From Pseudomonas mucidolens (GTDB lineage Bacteria > Pseudomonadota > Gammaproteobacteria > Pseudomonadales > Pseudomonadaceae): a stretch of 64,000 nucleotides of DNA. Shown one piece after another: positions 18,170 to 32,630 of this stretch. A program made the translations under genes and the position numbers. The DNA lies in NCBI RefSeq assembly GCF_900106045.1, contig NZ_LT629802.1, positions 3,100,001 through 3,164,000 of the forward strand, given 5' to 3'. Within the stretch, counting starts at the first letter, position 1, and each line of letters starts with the position of its first letter. Below the pieces are notes generated by a model. The model was not told the origin of the DNA. It saw nothing but the letters and a program-made list of their open reading frames with translations, and ran no database searches.

Positions 18170-18202
18170 CCAAAAAACAAAAACCGGGGCACTGGGCCCC
18201 GG
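18170..18202 (-). terminator. Rho-independent terminator of fadBA
   Basis: CCGGGG (18184-18189) and CCCCGG (18197-18202) pair; read on the minus strand the hairpin is followed by TTTTTGTTTTTTGG. It lies 18 bases beyond the fadA stop. Confidence 0.88.
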
Positions 18203-18220
18203 CTTCCATCACCGCAACGC

Positions 18221-21573
<3,353 letters not shown>

Positions 21574-22060
21574 CAACTGATCTCCACGATATGGAAGCTG
21601 AACAGTACACGTCGGACGCAGGCCTCAGCGTAGACACTGACGTTACCGTCGATGCTAACGCCAATTCGCCAGGCACACCCGCCAACGCGATAGTCGGGAT
21701 TCTGTACGAATCGTCTGAAAGACAAACGCTCAATTCATACGCCCGTTTGATTTGGGTACGTCACCTTCATCCAATTAACGACAATTGTCAATCGCTCGAA
21801 AGGGCCATGAAAACGCGACTTTGCAGTCACTTCGCAACCGCCACGCCAGATCAATACGCAGACATTCACAAAATCAATAATCAGAGAAATACACGCACGA
21901 GCTGTACGACAACGGATATCCGCTCTTGCTTTTCTGTAGGAGCGAGCTTGCTCGCGAGAAGCCCGAGGACCCCACGCTCACCCTGAATGCCCGCGTTATC
22001 CTCGACGATTTTCGCGAGTAAGGATTGGTCGCTCGCCCTGGCGCCTACAATGAGGCTGCG
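21574..22060. other. Gene-free stretch upstream of fadB
   Basis: About 490 bases between fadB and the convergent-side membrane protein gene, both on the minus strand. It must contain the fadB promoter. AT-rich near 21780-21900. A CAAAC at 21722 and GTTTG at 21744 are too far apart (17 bases) for a PsrA site. The left-hand end at 21935-22049 is a REPIN. Confidence 0.5.
21935..22049. repeat. REPIN, copy 5, right arm disrupted
   Basis: TGTAGGAGCGAGCTTGCTCG at 21935; the right side begins TTTTCGCGAGTAAG and ends TCGCCCTGGCGCCTACA with added or changed bases. Decaying copy. Confidence 0.75.
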
Positions 22061-22498
22061 TCACGCCAGCGCCTTGAGCAGCGCATTGATATCCTGCAAC
22101 ACGCTCAGTTCGCCCTTCTCGCCCCAACACAGAGCGATCATTTGCTTGTCCGCCTCGACCTTGTAGACATTCGCCGGCAGCGTTGCAAAATGCGGCAACA
22201 ACTTTTCATCAGCACACACTTCCTGCCACTGGTTGACCCACACACCCGGTTCCAACTGCCAATAACTCCAGGTCATAGGCTTGCTCCCGCGCCGTGGCCG
22301 ATGGTACTGCGCACAAGGGCTCGGCGGCTCTTGCTTGAGCCAGTGCGGCCATTCCTGGGGCGTCAGTTGCATGGACAGACCGATGCGTCGCGCCTCCATG
22401 CGCAGCGCCATGCGCCCGCTCTGATGGCGCGAGGGGCGCAACCATGCCAAGGGGCTCAGAACCACCACAAGGATTGACACCACTATCCAGACCGTCAT
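22061..22498 (-). CDS. Single-pass membrane protein of unknown function
   Basis: 145 residues. One N-terminal membrane helix (VWIVVSILVVVLSPLAWL, residues 3-20), then a basic stretch and a soluble part with several Trp residues (QEWPHWLKQEPPSP, WSYWQLEPGVWVNQWQEV). The topology suggests an inner-membrane anchor with a periplasmic or cytoplasmic domain. I do not recognise a named family; a similar gene sits beside the universal stress gene in related genomes, from memory. Divergent from the universal stress gene. Confidence 0.65.
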   Translation of the reverse strand: MTVWIVVSILVVVLSPLAWLRPSRHQSGRMALRMEARRIGLSMQLTPQEWPHWLKQEPPSPCAQYHRPRRGSKPMTWSYWQLEPGVWVNQWQEVCADEKLLPHFATLPANVYKVEADKQMIALCWGEKGELSVLQDINALLKALA

Positions 22499-22530
22499 AT
22501 GTGTACTCCCTAACTTCTAGATGAGCGGAT

Positions 22531-22544
22531 TTGACCTGACGCAA
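22531..22544 (+). promoter_or_regulatory. Possible Anr/FNR site of the universal stress gene
   Basis: TTGACCTGACGCAA matches seven of eight core bases of TTGA-N6-TCAA. Its centre (22537.5) is about 41 bases before a start point predicted from CATACT at 22566-22571, which is class II FNR spacing. Universal stress genes are often Anr-controlled in Pseudomonas. Confidence 0.4.
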
Positions 22545-22603
22545 CCCCATCCGCTTGAAAGCAGCCATACTGAACTTATTGCAGTCCCCTGGAGGAACGC
22601 CTC

Positions 22604-23041
22604 ATGCCCTATGAACACATCCTGGTCGCCGTGGATCTGACCGAAGAGTGCGATCCGGTGATCAAGCGCGCCCTCGGCCTGGCCGGCGACGTTTCAAAGT
22701 TGTCCCTGGTACATATCGTCGAACCCATGGCGATGGCCTTTGGCGGCGACGTGCCGATGGACCTTTCGCAATTGCAGCAACAGCAGTTCGATCAGGCAAA
22801 GGAACGCCTTGATCGACTGATAACCAAGTATCCGACACTGAAAAAAGAGCATAGCCATCTGACTTACGGCCAACCGCGCCAGGAAATCCACCACCTTGCC
22901 AAGGAACAGAACTGCGACTTGATCGTCGTCGGCAGCCATGGTCGGCACGGCCTGGCCTTGCTGCTGGGCTCCACCGCCAACGATGTATTGCACAGTGCGC
23001 CGTGTGATGTGCTGGCGGTGCGACTGCTGAAAAATACTTAA
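22604..23041 (+). CDS. Universal stress protein (UspA family)
   Basis: 145 residues, one Usp domain. Starts PYEHILVAVDLTEECDPVIK; the nucleotide-binding motif G-x2-G-x9-G-(S/T) is visible as VVGSHGRHGLALLLGSTAND (residues 110-129), so it is of the ATP-binding type. Cytoplasmic, probably a homodimer active under stress or low oxygen. A GGAGG ribosome site precedes the start. A weak Anr-like palindrome lies upstream. Two hairpins follow. Confidence 0.9.
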   Translation: MPYEHILVAVDLTEECDPVIKRALGLAGDVSKLSLVHIVEPMAMAFGGDVPMDLSQLQQQQFDQAKERLDRLITKYPTLKKEHSHLTYGQPRQEIHHLAKEQNCDLIVVGSHGRHGLALLLGSTANDVLHSAPCDVLAVRLLKNT

Positions 23042-23055
23042 GAGCGACGGCAATC

Positions 23056-23089
23056 AAATGTGGGAGCGAGCACGCCCGCTCCCACATTT
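23056..23089. repeat. Single REP hairpin
   Basis: AAATGTGGGAGCG (23056-23068) and CGCTCCCACATTT (23077-23089) pair exactly over an 8-base loop. GTGGGAGCG is a common pseudomonad REP core, here as a singlet. Confidence 0.7.
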
Positions 23090-23107
23090 CTCAACCGAAT
23101 TTCATGT

Positions 23108-23147
23108 AAAAAACCCGGCGCCCATAGGAATGAGCGCCGGGTTTTTT
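23108..23147. terminator. Bidirectional terminator between usp and uup
   Basis: AAAAAACCCGGCGC (23108-23121) and GCGCCGGGTTTTTT (23134-23147) are exact inverted repeats, giving an 8-bp GC stem with A and T tracts on both sides, between convergent genes. Confidence 0.93.
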
Positions 23148-23163
23148 ATCAGCCCTGGATCAC

Positions 23164-25083
<1,920 letters not shown>

Positions 25084-25296
25084 GAGCTTCTCCAAAAACC
25101 GGGCGCGCATTCTACCTGAGTTGGGGGGTTAAGCGGCCGGCATTTTCATCCTTGACACGTTCTGAAGGACATTTCCCGATAACTTGGACGAAGCATTCGG
25201 CAAAGCTTTCAACGGCCGCCGGCAAAAGGCTAAGCTAGGGGCAATCAGTGTCGACCCGCGTCGGCACTAGTCCTGATTTCTTTGCACGGACGTCTC

Positions 25297-27225
25297 ATGC
25301 GCAGTCGCCTTTTCAGTTTCTTATCTTGCCTGCTTCTTTCTACCACCGCCGTTCAAAGCGCCCAGGCCGTGGATTTGACCACTCAACGCCAATATTACGA
25401 TCAAGCCAAGCGCGCGCTGGCCAAAGGCGACAGCGGGCCCTACATGCAATACAGCCGAGCCCTGGCCGATTATCCGCTGACACCGTATCTGGCGTACGAC
25501 GAGCTCACCGCCCGCCTGAAGACCGCCAGTAATCAGGAAATCGAACAGTTCCTGGGCAAGCATGGCGATCTGCCCCAGGCCAACTGGATGAAACTGCGCT
25601 GGTTGCGCTGGCTGGCCGAACGTGGCGAATGGCAGACGTTTGAAAAGTATTACGACGCCAAGCTTAACTTCACGGAACTGGACTGCCTCCACGGTCAATA
25701 CCAACTGAGCCACAACCTCAAGGCCGAGGGTTACGCCAGCGCCGAAAAACTGTGGTTGAGCGGCAAATCCCAGCCGGCGGCCTGTGATGCGCTGTTCGCA
25801 CAGTGGTCCGCCGATGGCCAACTGACCGAACAGAAACGCTGGAAGCGCACTAAATTGGCCGCCGAAGCCCGTAACTACGGCCTGGCCAACAGCCTGGTGA
25901 AAACCCTGACCACCCTCGCGCCCCAAGGTCGCCTGATGGTCGATGTCGCGCAAAAGCCTGCCTTGCTGAACGACCCGTCACGCTTCCTGCCAGCCAGCGA
26001 AGCCATGTCCGACGCAGTCGGCCTGGGCCTTCGTCGCCTGGCTCGCCAGGATCCCGAAAAGGCCATGGCGCTGCTGGACGGTTACGCCGCCAGCATGCAC
26101 TTCTCCCGTGACGAAAAAGTCTCGATTGCCCGAGAGATCGGCCTGACTCTGGCGCGCCGCTTCGACCCTCGCGCCCTCGACGTAATGACCAAGTACGACC
26201 CGGAACTGCGTGACAACACAGTCTCCGAATGGCGCCTGCGCCTGCTGTTGCGCCTGGCCCGCCGGGAGGATGCTTACCAACTGACCCGCAAGCTGCCCGA
26301 GGACCTGGCCACCACCAGCCGCTGGCGCTACTGGCAGGCCCGCGCGCTGGAACTGGCCGAACCCAAGAACCCTCAGCCCCTGGTGCTGTACAAAGACCTG
26401 GCACGGGAGCGGGACTTCTATGGTTTCCTCGCGGCGGATCGCTCCCAGGCGCCGTACCAACTGAACAATCGACCTTTGGTGTTGAGCCAGGCGCTGCTCA
26501 ATAAAGTACGTAACACCCCCGGCGTGCGGCGCGCCCTGGAGTTCTACGCCCGCGGCCAGATTGTCGATGGCCGTCGCGAGTGGTATCACGTCACCCGCCA
26601 CTTCAACCGTGACGAAATGGTCGCCCAGGCCAAACTTGCCTATGACATGAAATGGTATTTCCCGGCGATCCGCACTATCAGCCAGGCAAAGTACTGGGAC
26701 GACCTGGATATCCGCTTCCCCATGGCCCACCGCGCCACACTGGTGCGCGAGGCCAAGGTACGTGGCCTGCATTCGAGCTGGGTGTTCGCCATTACTCGCC
26801 AGGAAAGCGCCTTCATGGACGACGCCCGCTCTGGCGTTGGCGCCACCGGTCTGATGCAACTGATGCCCGCCACCGCCAAGGAAACCGCGCGCAAGTTCAG
26901 CATTCCCCTGGCATCACCGCGACAAGTGCTGGATCCGGACAAGAACATTCAGCTCGGCACAGCGTACCTGAGCCAGGTCCACAGCCAGTTCAATGGCAAC
27001 CGTGTGCTCGCCTCCGCCGCCTACAACGCCGGCCCAGGGCGCGTGCGCCAGTGGCTGCGCGGCGCCGACCACTTGAGCTTCGACGTCTGGGTAGAGAGCA
27101 TTCCTTTCGACGAAACACGCCAGTACGTGCAGAACGTGCTGTCCTATTCGGTGATCTACGGTCAGAAGCTCAACTCGCCGCAACCCTTGGTGGATTGGCA
27201 TGAACGCTACTTCGATGATCAGTAA
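25297..27225 (+). CDS. slt: Soluble lytic murein transglycosylase Slt70
   Basis: 642 residues from ATG at 25297, chosen over an in-frame TTG at 25282. Signal peptide LFSFLSCLLLSTTAVQSAQA (residues 4-23). Long alpha-helical superhelical U and L domains to about residue 450, then the catalytic domain with the Glu in ITRQESAFMDDARSGVGATG (near 503) and the GLMQLMPATA and AYNAGPGRV motifs of family 1 transglycosylases. Cleaves peptidoglycan in the periplasm, producing 1,6-anhydro products that NagZ (at 10.7 kb) recycles. Confidence 0.95.
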   Translation: MRSRLFSFLSCLLLSTTAVQSAQAVDLTTQRQYYDQAKRALAKGDSGPYMQYSRALADYPLTPYLAYDELTARLKTASNQEIEQFLGKHGDLPQANWMKLRWLRWLAERGEWQTFEKYYDAKLNFTELDCLHGQYQLSHNLKAEGYASAEKLWLSGKSQPAACDALFAQWSADGQLTEQKRWKRTKLAAEARNYGLANSLVKTLTTLAPQGRLMVDVAQKPALLNDPSRFLPASEAMSDAVGLGLRRLARQDPEKAMALLDGYAASMHFSRDEKVSIAREIGLTLARRFDPRALDVMTKYDPELRDNTVSEWRLRLLLRLARREDAYQLTRKLPEDLATTSRWRYWQARALELAEPKNPQPLVLYKDLARERDFYGFLAADRSQAPYQLNNRPLVLSQALLNKVRNTPGVRRALEFYARGQIVDGRREWYHVTRHFNRDEMVAQAKLAYDMKWYFPAIRTISQAKYWDDLDIRFPMAHRATLVREAKVRGLHSSWVFAITRQESAFMDDARSGVGATGLMQLMPATAKETARKFSIPLASPRQVLDPDKNIQLGTAYLSQVHSQFNGNRVLASAAYNAGPGRVRQWLRGADHLSFDVWVESIPFDETRQYVQNVLSYSVIYGQKLNSPQPLVDWHERYFDDQ

Positions 27226-27264
27226 AAAAAACCGCTAAAAGTTCCAGGCTTGAGGCTGCAAGTG

Positions 27265-27298
27265 AAATGCCCGCATTGTCAGATGCGGGCATTTTTTT
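27265..27298 (+). terminator. Rho-independent terminator of slt
   Basis: AAATGCCCGCAT and ATGCGGGCAT pair over a 6-base loop and are followed by seven T. The T run reaches into the stop codon of the convergent ABC exporter gene. Confidence 0.93.
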
Positions 27299-29063
27299 AG
27301 GTTTGGTCATGCCCATCGCTAAATTGCAGCGCCGCCAGTCGCGCATACAACGGATTGCTCGCGATCAATTGCTGGTGCGTACCTACCGCCACTAATTTGC
27401 CTTGATCCATCACCGCGATTCGATCGGCGTTTTTCACCGTCGCCAGACGATGGGCAATCACCAGCGTGGTCCGCCCATGCATCAATTGCGGCAACGCCTG
27501 CTGGATCAAGTGCTCACTCTGGGCATCGAGCGCGCTAGTGGCCTCATCCAGCAACAGAATCGGTGCGTCCACCAACAACGCCCGGGCGATAGCCAAGCGT
27601 TGCCTTTGACCGCCGGAGAGGCCGATGCCGCCGTCGCCCAGATGCGTCTGATAACCATCAGGCATTTGCAGGATAAAGTCGTGAGCATGCGCAATACGCG
27701 CCGCCGCCTCGACCAGGGCAAAAGTGGCCGACGGGTTGCCATACCGGATGTTGTCTTCGACACTGCCGAAAAACAACGCCGGGCTCTGGGACACAAGCGC
27801 AAAGCAGCGACGCACATCCAACGGGTCCAACTCGGTCAGCGACTGGCCTTCCAGCAGGACGCGTCCTTGTTGCGGATCGTAGAAGCGCAGCAGCAGGTCG
27901 AAAATCGTTGATTTGCCAGCGCCTGACGGCCCGACCAACGCCAGGGTTTCACCGGGCTCAATGGTCAAGTCAAGGCCATCGATGGCATAGCGATCGGGAC
28001 GCGACGGATATGAAAATCGTAGGTCTTGCAGCTCCAGTCGACCACTGACCCGCTCGGGCAACTTGACCAGAGCGTTGTCCGGCGCCTGGATTTCATTACT
28101 CGACTGCAGCAGTTCGGCAATCCGCTCCGCCGCGCCGGCCGCCCGTTGCAGTTCACCAATCACTTCGCTCAAGGTGCCAAAGGCGCTGCCGACGATCAGG
28201 CTGTAGAACACGAAGGCCGCCAGTTCGCCCCCGGAAATACGCCCGGCAATCACGTCCATGCCGCCCACCCAGAGCATTACACCCACGGCACCCAGCACCA
28301 GCATGATGACCAGGGTAATCAGCCAGGCGCGCTGGACGATACGTTTGCGCGCGGTGGCAAAGGCCTCTTCCACGGTCAGCGCGAACCGCTGCTCATCCTG
28401 CGCCTGATGGTTGTAAGCCTGCACGGTCTTGATCTGGCCGAGGGTTTCGGACACATAGCTGCCGACATCGGCGATACGGTCCTGGCTCTGACGCGACAAG
28501 CTGCGCACGCGCCTGCCAAAGATAAGGATCGGCGCCAGCACCAGCGGCAGCGCCACCACGACGATGCTGGTGAGCTTGGGATTGGTGATAAACAGCAGCA
28601 CTACACCACCGATCACCATCAACGCATTGCGCAGAAACAACGACAGTGAAGAGCCAATCACCGATTGCAGCAACGTGGTGTCCGCGGTCAACCGCGACTG
28701 AATCTCGGAACTGCGGTTGTTTTCGTAGAAGCCCGGATGCAGGTAAATCAGGTGATTGAATACCTGCCGGCGAATGTCCGCGACACAGCGCTCGCCAATC
28801 CATGACACTAGGTAAAAGCGGCTGAAGGTACCTACCGCCAAGCCCAGCACCAGCACCATGAACAGACCTATGGACTGATTGAGCAGGTGCGGCGATTGGG
28901 TCATGAAGCCTTGGTCCACCAGCAAACGAATGCCTTGCCCCATGGACAAAGTAATCCCGGCGGTAACGATCAGTGCCAGCAGGGCGCCCAGCGCCTGCCA
29001 GCGATAAGGGGCGATAAAGCGGCTGGCCAGGCGAATGGCGCGACGTTGACGGGCAGAAAGCAT
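27297..29063 (-). CDS. MsbA/LipA-export-like ABC exporter (fused membrane and ATPase domains)
   Basis: 588 residues from ATG at 29063; two in-frame GTG codons 9 and 12 bases upstream look like part of the ribosome site (GGTGG). Six membrane helices in residues 15-310, then an ATPase with Walker A VGPSGAGKST (near 373), signature LSGGQRQRLAIARAL (near 480) and Walker B ILLLDEATSALD. It is a half-transporter working as a homodimer. Homologues are annotated as MsbA-like lipid or multidrug exporters; the essential msbA is normally next to lpxK, not seen here, so this is probably a paralogue. Confidence 0.88.
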   Translation of the reverse strand: MLSARQRRAIRLASRFIAPYRWQALGALLALIVTAGITLSMGQGIRLLVDQGFMTQSPHLLNQSIGLFMVLVLGLAVGTFSRFYLVSWIGERCVADIRRQVFNHLIYLHPGFYENNRSSEIQSRLTADTTLLQSVIGSSLSLFLRNALMVIGGVVLLFITNPKLTSIVVVALPLVLAPILIFGRRVRSLSRQSQDRIADVGSYVSETLGQIKTVQAYNHQAQDEQRFALTVEEAFATARKRIVQRAWLITLVIMLVLGAVGVMLWVGGMDVIAGRISGGELAAFVFYSLIVGSAFGTLSEVIGELQRAAGAAERIAELLQSSNEIQAPDNALVKLPERVSGRLELQDLRFSYPSRPDRYAIDGLDLTIEPGETLALVGPSGAGKSTIFDLLLRFYDPQQGRVLLEGQSLTELDPLDVRRCFALVSQSPALFFGSVEDNIRYGNPSATFALVEAAARIAHAHDFILQMPDGYQTHLGDGGIGLSGGQRQRLAIARALLVDAPILLLDEATSALDAQSEHLIQQALPQLMHGRTTLVIAHRLATVKNADRIAVMDQGKLVAVGTHQQLIASNPLYARLAALQFSDGHDQT

Positions 29064-29316
29064 GGATGACACCACCTGAGGGATACAGCCTCAAGCCTAC
29101 ACTGCAAATAGATGGAACTTGGGTAAATCACAATGAGTCAGGTTAATTATGCCCCGTATGACTGAGCGCTAGAAACTATCGTTCTAAAGCGAAGGTGGAA
29201 ATCCCGAGTGGTTTCTGCTGGACTGGGCACTTGATCCGCTGATCTTGTAAGGAGTTGTCATAGCTCGGTCATGCGGTGGAATTAAAGTGGGAACACAACC
29301 TGATGAGGAGACAGGC

Positions 29317-29490
29317 ATGTCCTTGCAAACCAGCAGCACTGAAAAAGTTGAAGTCATCCGCCAACCGCAACAATTGCCTTGCTCGTATATCGATGCCCAG
29401 GGCCGCGAAGTGCAGATCACTGAAGAAATGATCCAGAGCGCGTGTGCTGAACTGGACAAAAAACTGGTCACGCCTGCCCGCCAAGGCTGA
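29317..29490 (+). CDS. Small PA1571-family protein
   Basis: 57 residues from ATG at 29317, with GGAG 9 bases upstream, which decides the start over the GTG at 29287. Sequence MSLQTSSTEKVEVIRQPQQL then SYIDAQGREVQITEEMIQSA: no membrane helix or signal. I recall it as the conserved small pseudomonad protein PA1571; function unknown. It stands alone, flanked by the ABC exporter (divergent) and a REPIN. Confidence 0.75.
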   Translation: MSLQTSSTEKVEVIRQPQQLPCSYIDAQGREVQITEEMIQSACAELDKKLVTPARQG

Positions 29491-29558
29491 CACACCCCAA
29501 TTCGATTGAAACCGGCCTGCGGGCCTAATGTCGATCAGTTAAGCGAATGAGACATCCT

Positions 29559-29657
29559 GTAGGAGCGAGCTTGCTCGCGAAAAACGTCAACGATAACGCG
29601 TGCATTCTGGATAAACGCGGCGCCTTTGAGTTCTTCGCGAGCAAGCTCGCTCCTACA
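29559..29657. repeat. REPIN, copy 6 (best preserved)
   Basis: TGTAGGAGCGAGCTTGCTCG at 29559 and CGAGCAAGCTCGCTCCTACA at 29638-29657 are exact complements, giving the reference ends for the family in this window. Spacer about 59 bases. Confidence 0.92.
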
Positions 29658-29688
29658 AAAAGCCAAGGCCGGCTTTTTTGACCTTTTT

Positions 29689-30831
29689 CTACGCGTGCTG
29701 CGCGCCCAACGCCGCTACGATCCTCGACAAATCCTTCGACTCACCGTTGATCCGCACTTTCAAACCATCAATCTCTCTGCGCAACGGATAATGCTTGCGT
29801 AGCAGGTCGAACGCCTGGCGCTGCTCGTCCACACTTCCCACCAGGCTGCGCCGAAAATCCGCATCATCACGCCGCGGATCGTAGACACTGCGGCACAGCA
29901 TGGCCAGCGCCCAGGCCGGATCCGTGTTGGCGTCCAGGCTGACCTCGGCAAGCCACGGCGGCGGCAACAACTCGCTCAGTTGAACGCTGGGCGCCTGCCC
30001 TAGATGCTCGCAAAACGCCTGATAGATTTGCGCGGTGCCGCGCTGCTTGCCATCCAGGCTGTAACCGGCAATGTGCGGCGTCGCCAGTACGCACAAGTCG
30101 GCCAACGCGGCGTCCACTTCGGGCTCACCCTCCCAGACATCCAGCACCGCCTGCAAGTCTTCACGCTCCAGCAGCACTTCCTTGAGCGCAGCGTTATCCA
30201 CGACCGCACCACGGCTGGCGTTGATCAGCCAGGTACCCGGTTTGAGCTGATTCAAGCGCTGACGATCAAACAGATGCCAAGTCGAATCATCGCCGGACTT
30301 TTTCAGCGGCGTGTGCACACTGATGACATCGCACTGCTCGACAATCTGCTCCAGGCTGACGTAATCGGCGTCTTCGGCAAGCTGTCGCGGCGGATCGCAC
30401 ACCAGCACATTCCAGCCCAGGCCCTTGAGCACCTTGACCAGTCGGCCACCCACTTCACCCGCGCCCACCACGCCATACGTGCGCTGGTTCAGGTCCGCGC
30501 CTTCGATTTCGGCCAGGGTCAGCAGGCTGCCCAGCACATAGTCGACCACGCCACGGGCATTGCAACCCGGCGCACTGGACCAGCGGATAGCGGCTTTTTG
30601 CAAGTAATCGAGGTCCAGGTGATCAGTGCCGATGGTGCACGTACCGACAAAACGCACTGGCGTACCTTCAAGCAGTTGCCGATTGACGTTGGTCACCGAA
30701 CGCACCAGCAGCACATCCGCCTGCTCAAGAGTAGCGCGGTCGATGGCTCGGCCAGGCACCCGGCGAACTTCGCCAAAGCCCTCAAAAAAAGCATCGAGCA
30801 GCGGAATATTTTCGTCGGCAACAATCAGCAT
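29689..30831 (-). CDS. pdxB: 4-phosphoerythronate dehydrogenase PdxB
   Basis: 380 residues from ATG at 30831 ([20 protein letters not shown]); the longer frame upstream overlaps the MATE gene and is not credible. D-isomer-specific 2-hydroxyacid dehydrogenase fold: NAD-binding [17 protein letters not shown] (near residue 117), NASRGAVVD (near 230) and the catalytic His in ATPHIAGYS (near 255); a C-terminal PdxB dimerisation domain follows. Second step of pyridoxal 5-phosphate synthesis from erythrose 4-phosphate. Divergent from the MATE gene, 141 bases apart. Confidence 0.95.
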   Translation of the reverse strand: MLIVADENIPLLDAFFEGFGEVRRVPGRAIDRATLEQADVLLVRSVTNVNRQLLEGTPVRFVGTCTIGTDHLDLDYLQKAAIRWSSAPGCNARGVVDYVLGSLLTLAEIEGADLNQRTYGVVGAGEVGGRLVKVLKGLGWNVLVCDPPRQLAEDADYVSLEQIVEQCDVISVHTPLKKSGDDSTWHLFDRQRLNQLKPGTWLINASRGAVVDNAALKEVLLEREDLQAVLDVWEGEPEVDAALADLCVLATPHIAGYSLDGKQRGTAQIYQAFCEHLGQAPSVQLSELLPPPWLAEVSLDANTDPAWALAMLCRSVYDPRRDDADFRRSLVGSVDEQRQAFDLLRKHYPLRREIDGLKVRINGESKDLSRIVAALGAQHA

Positions 30832-30972
30832 GGCAGGCTCCTTTAGCGGATCAGCAGTGTACAGGCACCACTCGCTGAAGCGTTTACAAATCAGCAACAC
30901 AGGTTTTTTCCTGACTGACACGTCAAGGCGTAGAATGCGCCGTCCTGCGTTCCCCTTATCGGACACCTGCAC

Positions 30973-32355
30973 GTGAACACTGCCACCCACGCCCTCTCCC
31001 GTCCCGCCCGCGTCCGCCTGGAAGTCCGCAGTTTGCTGACCCTGGCCTTGCCGATCATGATCGGGCAACTGGCAACCACCGCGATGGGCTTTGTCGATGC
31101 GGTAATGGCCGGGCGGGTCAGCGCGCGGGACCTGGCGGCGGTCGCCCTGGGCAACTCGATCTGGATTCCGGTGTATCTGTTGATGACCGGCACGTTGCTC
31201 GCGACCACGCCTAAAGTCGCCCAGCGCTTCGGCGCCGGTGCCCACAAGGAGATCGGCCCGCTGGTGCGTCAGTCGATGTGGCTGGGATTGCTGGTCGGGG
31301 TCATCGCCTTATTGTTGTTGATCAGCGCCGAACCGATCCTGCATGCGATGAACGTCGATCCCGAATTGATCGCCCCCTGCATGGGCTATCTGCACGGGAT
31401 CGCCTCGGGCATGCCCGCCGTTGCGCTGTATTACGTGTTGCGTTGTTTCAGTGATGGGCTGGGGCGCACGCGGCCGAGCATGGTCCTCGGTCTGTGCGGG
31501 CTGGCACTGAACATCCCGCTGAACTACATATTCATCTATGGTCATTTTGGCGTGCCGGCCATGGGCGGCGTCGGCTGCGGCTGGGCCACGGCGATCGTGA
31601 TGTGGGTGATGATGCTCGGTTTGGCCGGCTGGACCCGTTGGGCACCGGTGTATCAGGCCAGCGAGTTGTTCACGCGTTTCGACTGGCCGCAATGGAAGGT
31701 AATCAAACGCATATTGAATATTGGCCTGCCGATCGGCATCGCGATCTTTGCCGAATCGAGCATCTTTGCGGTGATTGCCCTGCTGATCGGCAGCCTCGGC
31801 GCCACAGTGGTGGCGGGACACCAGATTGCGCTGAACTTCAGCTCGTTGGTGTTCATGATTCCTTACTCCCTGAGCATGGCCGTGACCGTTCGGGTCGGCC
31901 AGGCCCTGGGCCGCAGCGACCCCCGCGAGGCACGCTTTGCCGCGGGCGTGGGAATGGGCACCGCGCTGGCTTATGCCTGCGTGTCCTGCAGCTTGATGCT
32001 GGTGTTCCGCGAACAGATTGCCAGCATCTACACCTCGGACCCGTTAGCGATCCAGGTGGCGGCGATGCTGATTGTGTTTGCCGCACTGTTCCAGTTTTCC
32101 GATGCGATCCAGGTCACGGCCGCCGGCGCCTTGCGGGGTTATCAAGACACGCGGGTGACCATGGTCCTGACCCTGTTCGCCTATTGGGGCGTGGGCCTGC
32201 CGGTGGGCTATGCATTGGGGCTGACCGATTGGTTGGGCCAGGCCAACGGCCCGAGCGGCTTGTGGCAAGGGCTGATCGTTGGCTTGAGTTGCGCGGCGGC
32301 CATGTTGCTGGTGCGCCTGGCACGCAGTGCGCGCAGGCGGATTCACGCGGTTTAA
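30973..32355 (+). CDS. MATE-family multidrug efflux protein (NorM/PmpM-like)
   Basis: 460 residues starting at GTG 30973, with twelve hydrophobic segments. Family hallmarks: [20 protein letters not shown] near residue 27 and the mirrored [20 protein letters not shown] near 250, the two-fold MATE pattern; [18 protein letters not shown] near 297. Probably an inner-membrane cation-coupled exporter; P. aeruginosa PmpM uses protons, but coupling ion and substrates cannot be read here. Its stop codon overlaps that of the convergent tusA. Confidence 0.9.
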   Translation: MNTATHALSRPARVRLEVRSLLTLALPIMIGQLATTAMGFVDAVMAGRVSARDLAAVALGNSIWIPVYLLMTGTLLATTPKVAQRFGAGAHKEIGPLVRQSMWLGLLVGVIALLLLISAEPILHAMNVDPELIAPCMGYLHGIASGMPAVALYYVLRCFSDGLGRTRPSMVLGLCGLALNIPLNYIFIYGHFGVPAMGGVGCGWATAIVMWVMMLGLAGWTRWAPVYQASELFTRFDWPQWKVIKRILNIGLPIGIAIFAESSIFAVIALLIGSLGATVVAGHQIALNFSSLVFMIPYSLSMAVTVRVGQALGRSDPREARFAAGVGMGTALAYACVSCSLMLVFREQIASIYTSDPLAIQVAAMLIVFAALFQFSDAIQVTAAGALRGYQDTRVTMVLTLFAYWGVGLPVGYALGLTDWLGQANGPSGLWQGLIVGLSCAAAMLLVRLARSARRRIHAV

Positions 32356-32603
32356 TCGGACTTCTTGCGAATCCAGTACAGATAGGTCCCCGCCTGCTCT
32401 TGCTGGTTCACCAGTTCATGGTCGAGGAACACACAAAACTTGGGAATGTCGCGACGGGTCGACGGATCGGTCGCGATCACCTTGAGCAGGCCGCCAGGGG
32501 CCAGGTCGCGGATGTGCTGGTGCAGCATCATCACGGGCTCCGGGCAATTCAGGCCGGTGGCGTCGAGGGTGCCGTCAACGACGGGGTCAAAAATCTCGCT
32601 CAT
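32352..32603 (-). CDS. tusA: Sulfurtransferase TusA
   Basis: 83 residues from the second of two adjacent ATG codons, which has the better spacing (6 bases) from GGAG. The sulfur-carrying Cys is in [17 protein letters not shown] (CPxP motif, near residue 19). TusA takes sulfur from IscS for tRNA 2-thiouridine and other routes. It is 27 bases downstream of rlmM on the same strand, likely co-transcribed, and its stop shares bases with that of the MATE gene. Confidence 0.93.
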   Translation of the reverse strand: MSEIFDPVVDGTLDATGLNCPEPVMMLHQHIRDLAPGGLLKVIATDPSTRRDIPKFCVFLDHELVNQQEQAGTYLYWIRKKSD

Positions 32604-32630
32604 CATTCACTCCTGAAACTGGCCACACGT

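Noticed and set aside
21722..21748. CAAAC and GTTTG upstream of fadB as a PsrA site
   Set aside because: The half-sites are 17 bases apart; PsrA sites need about four. No other match was found upstream of fadB.
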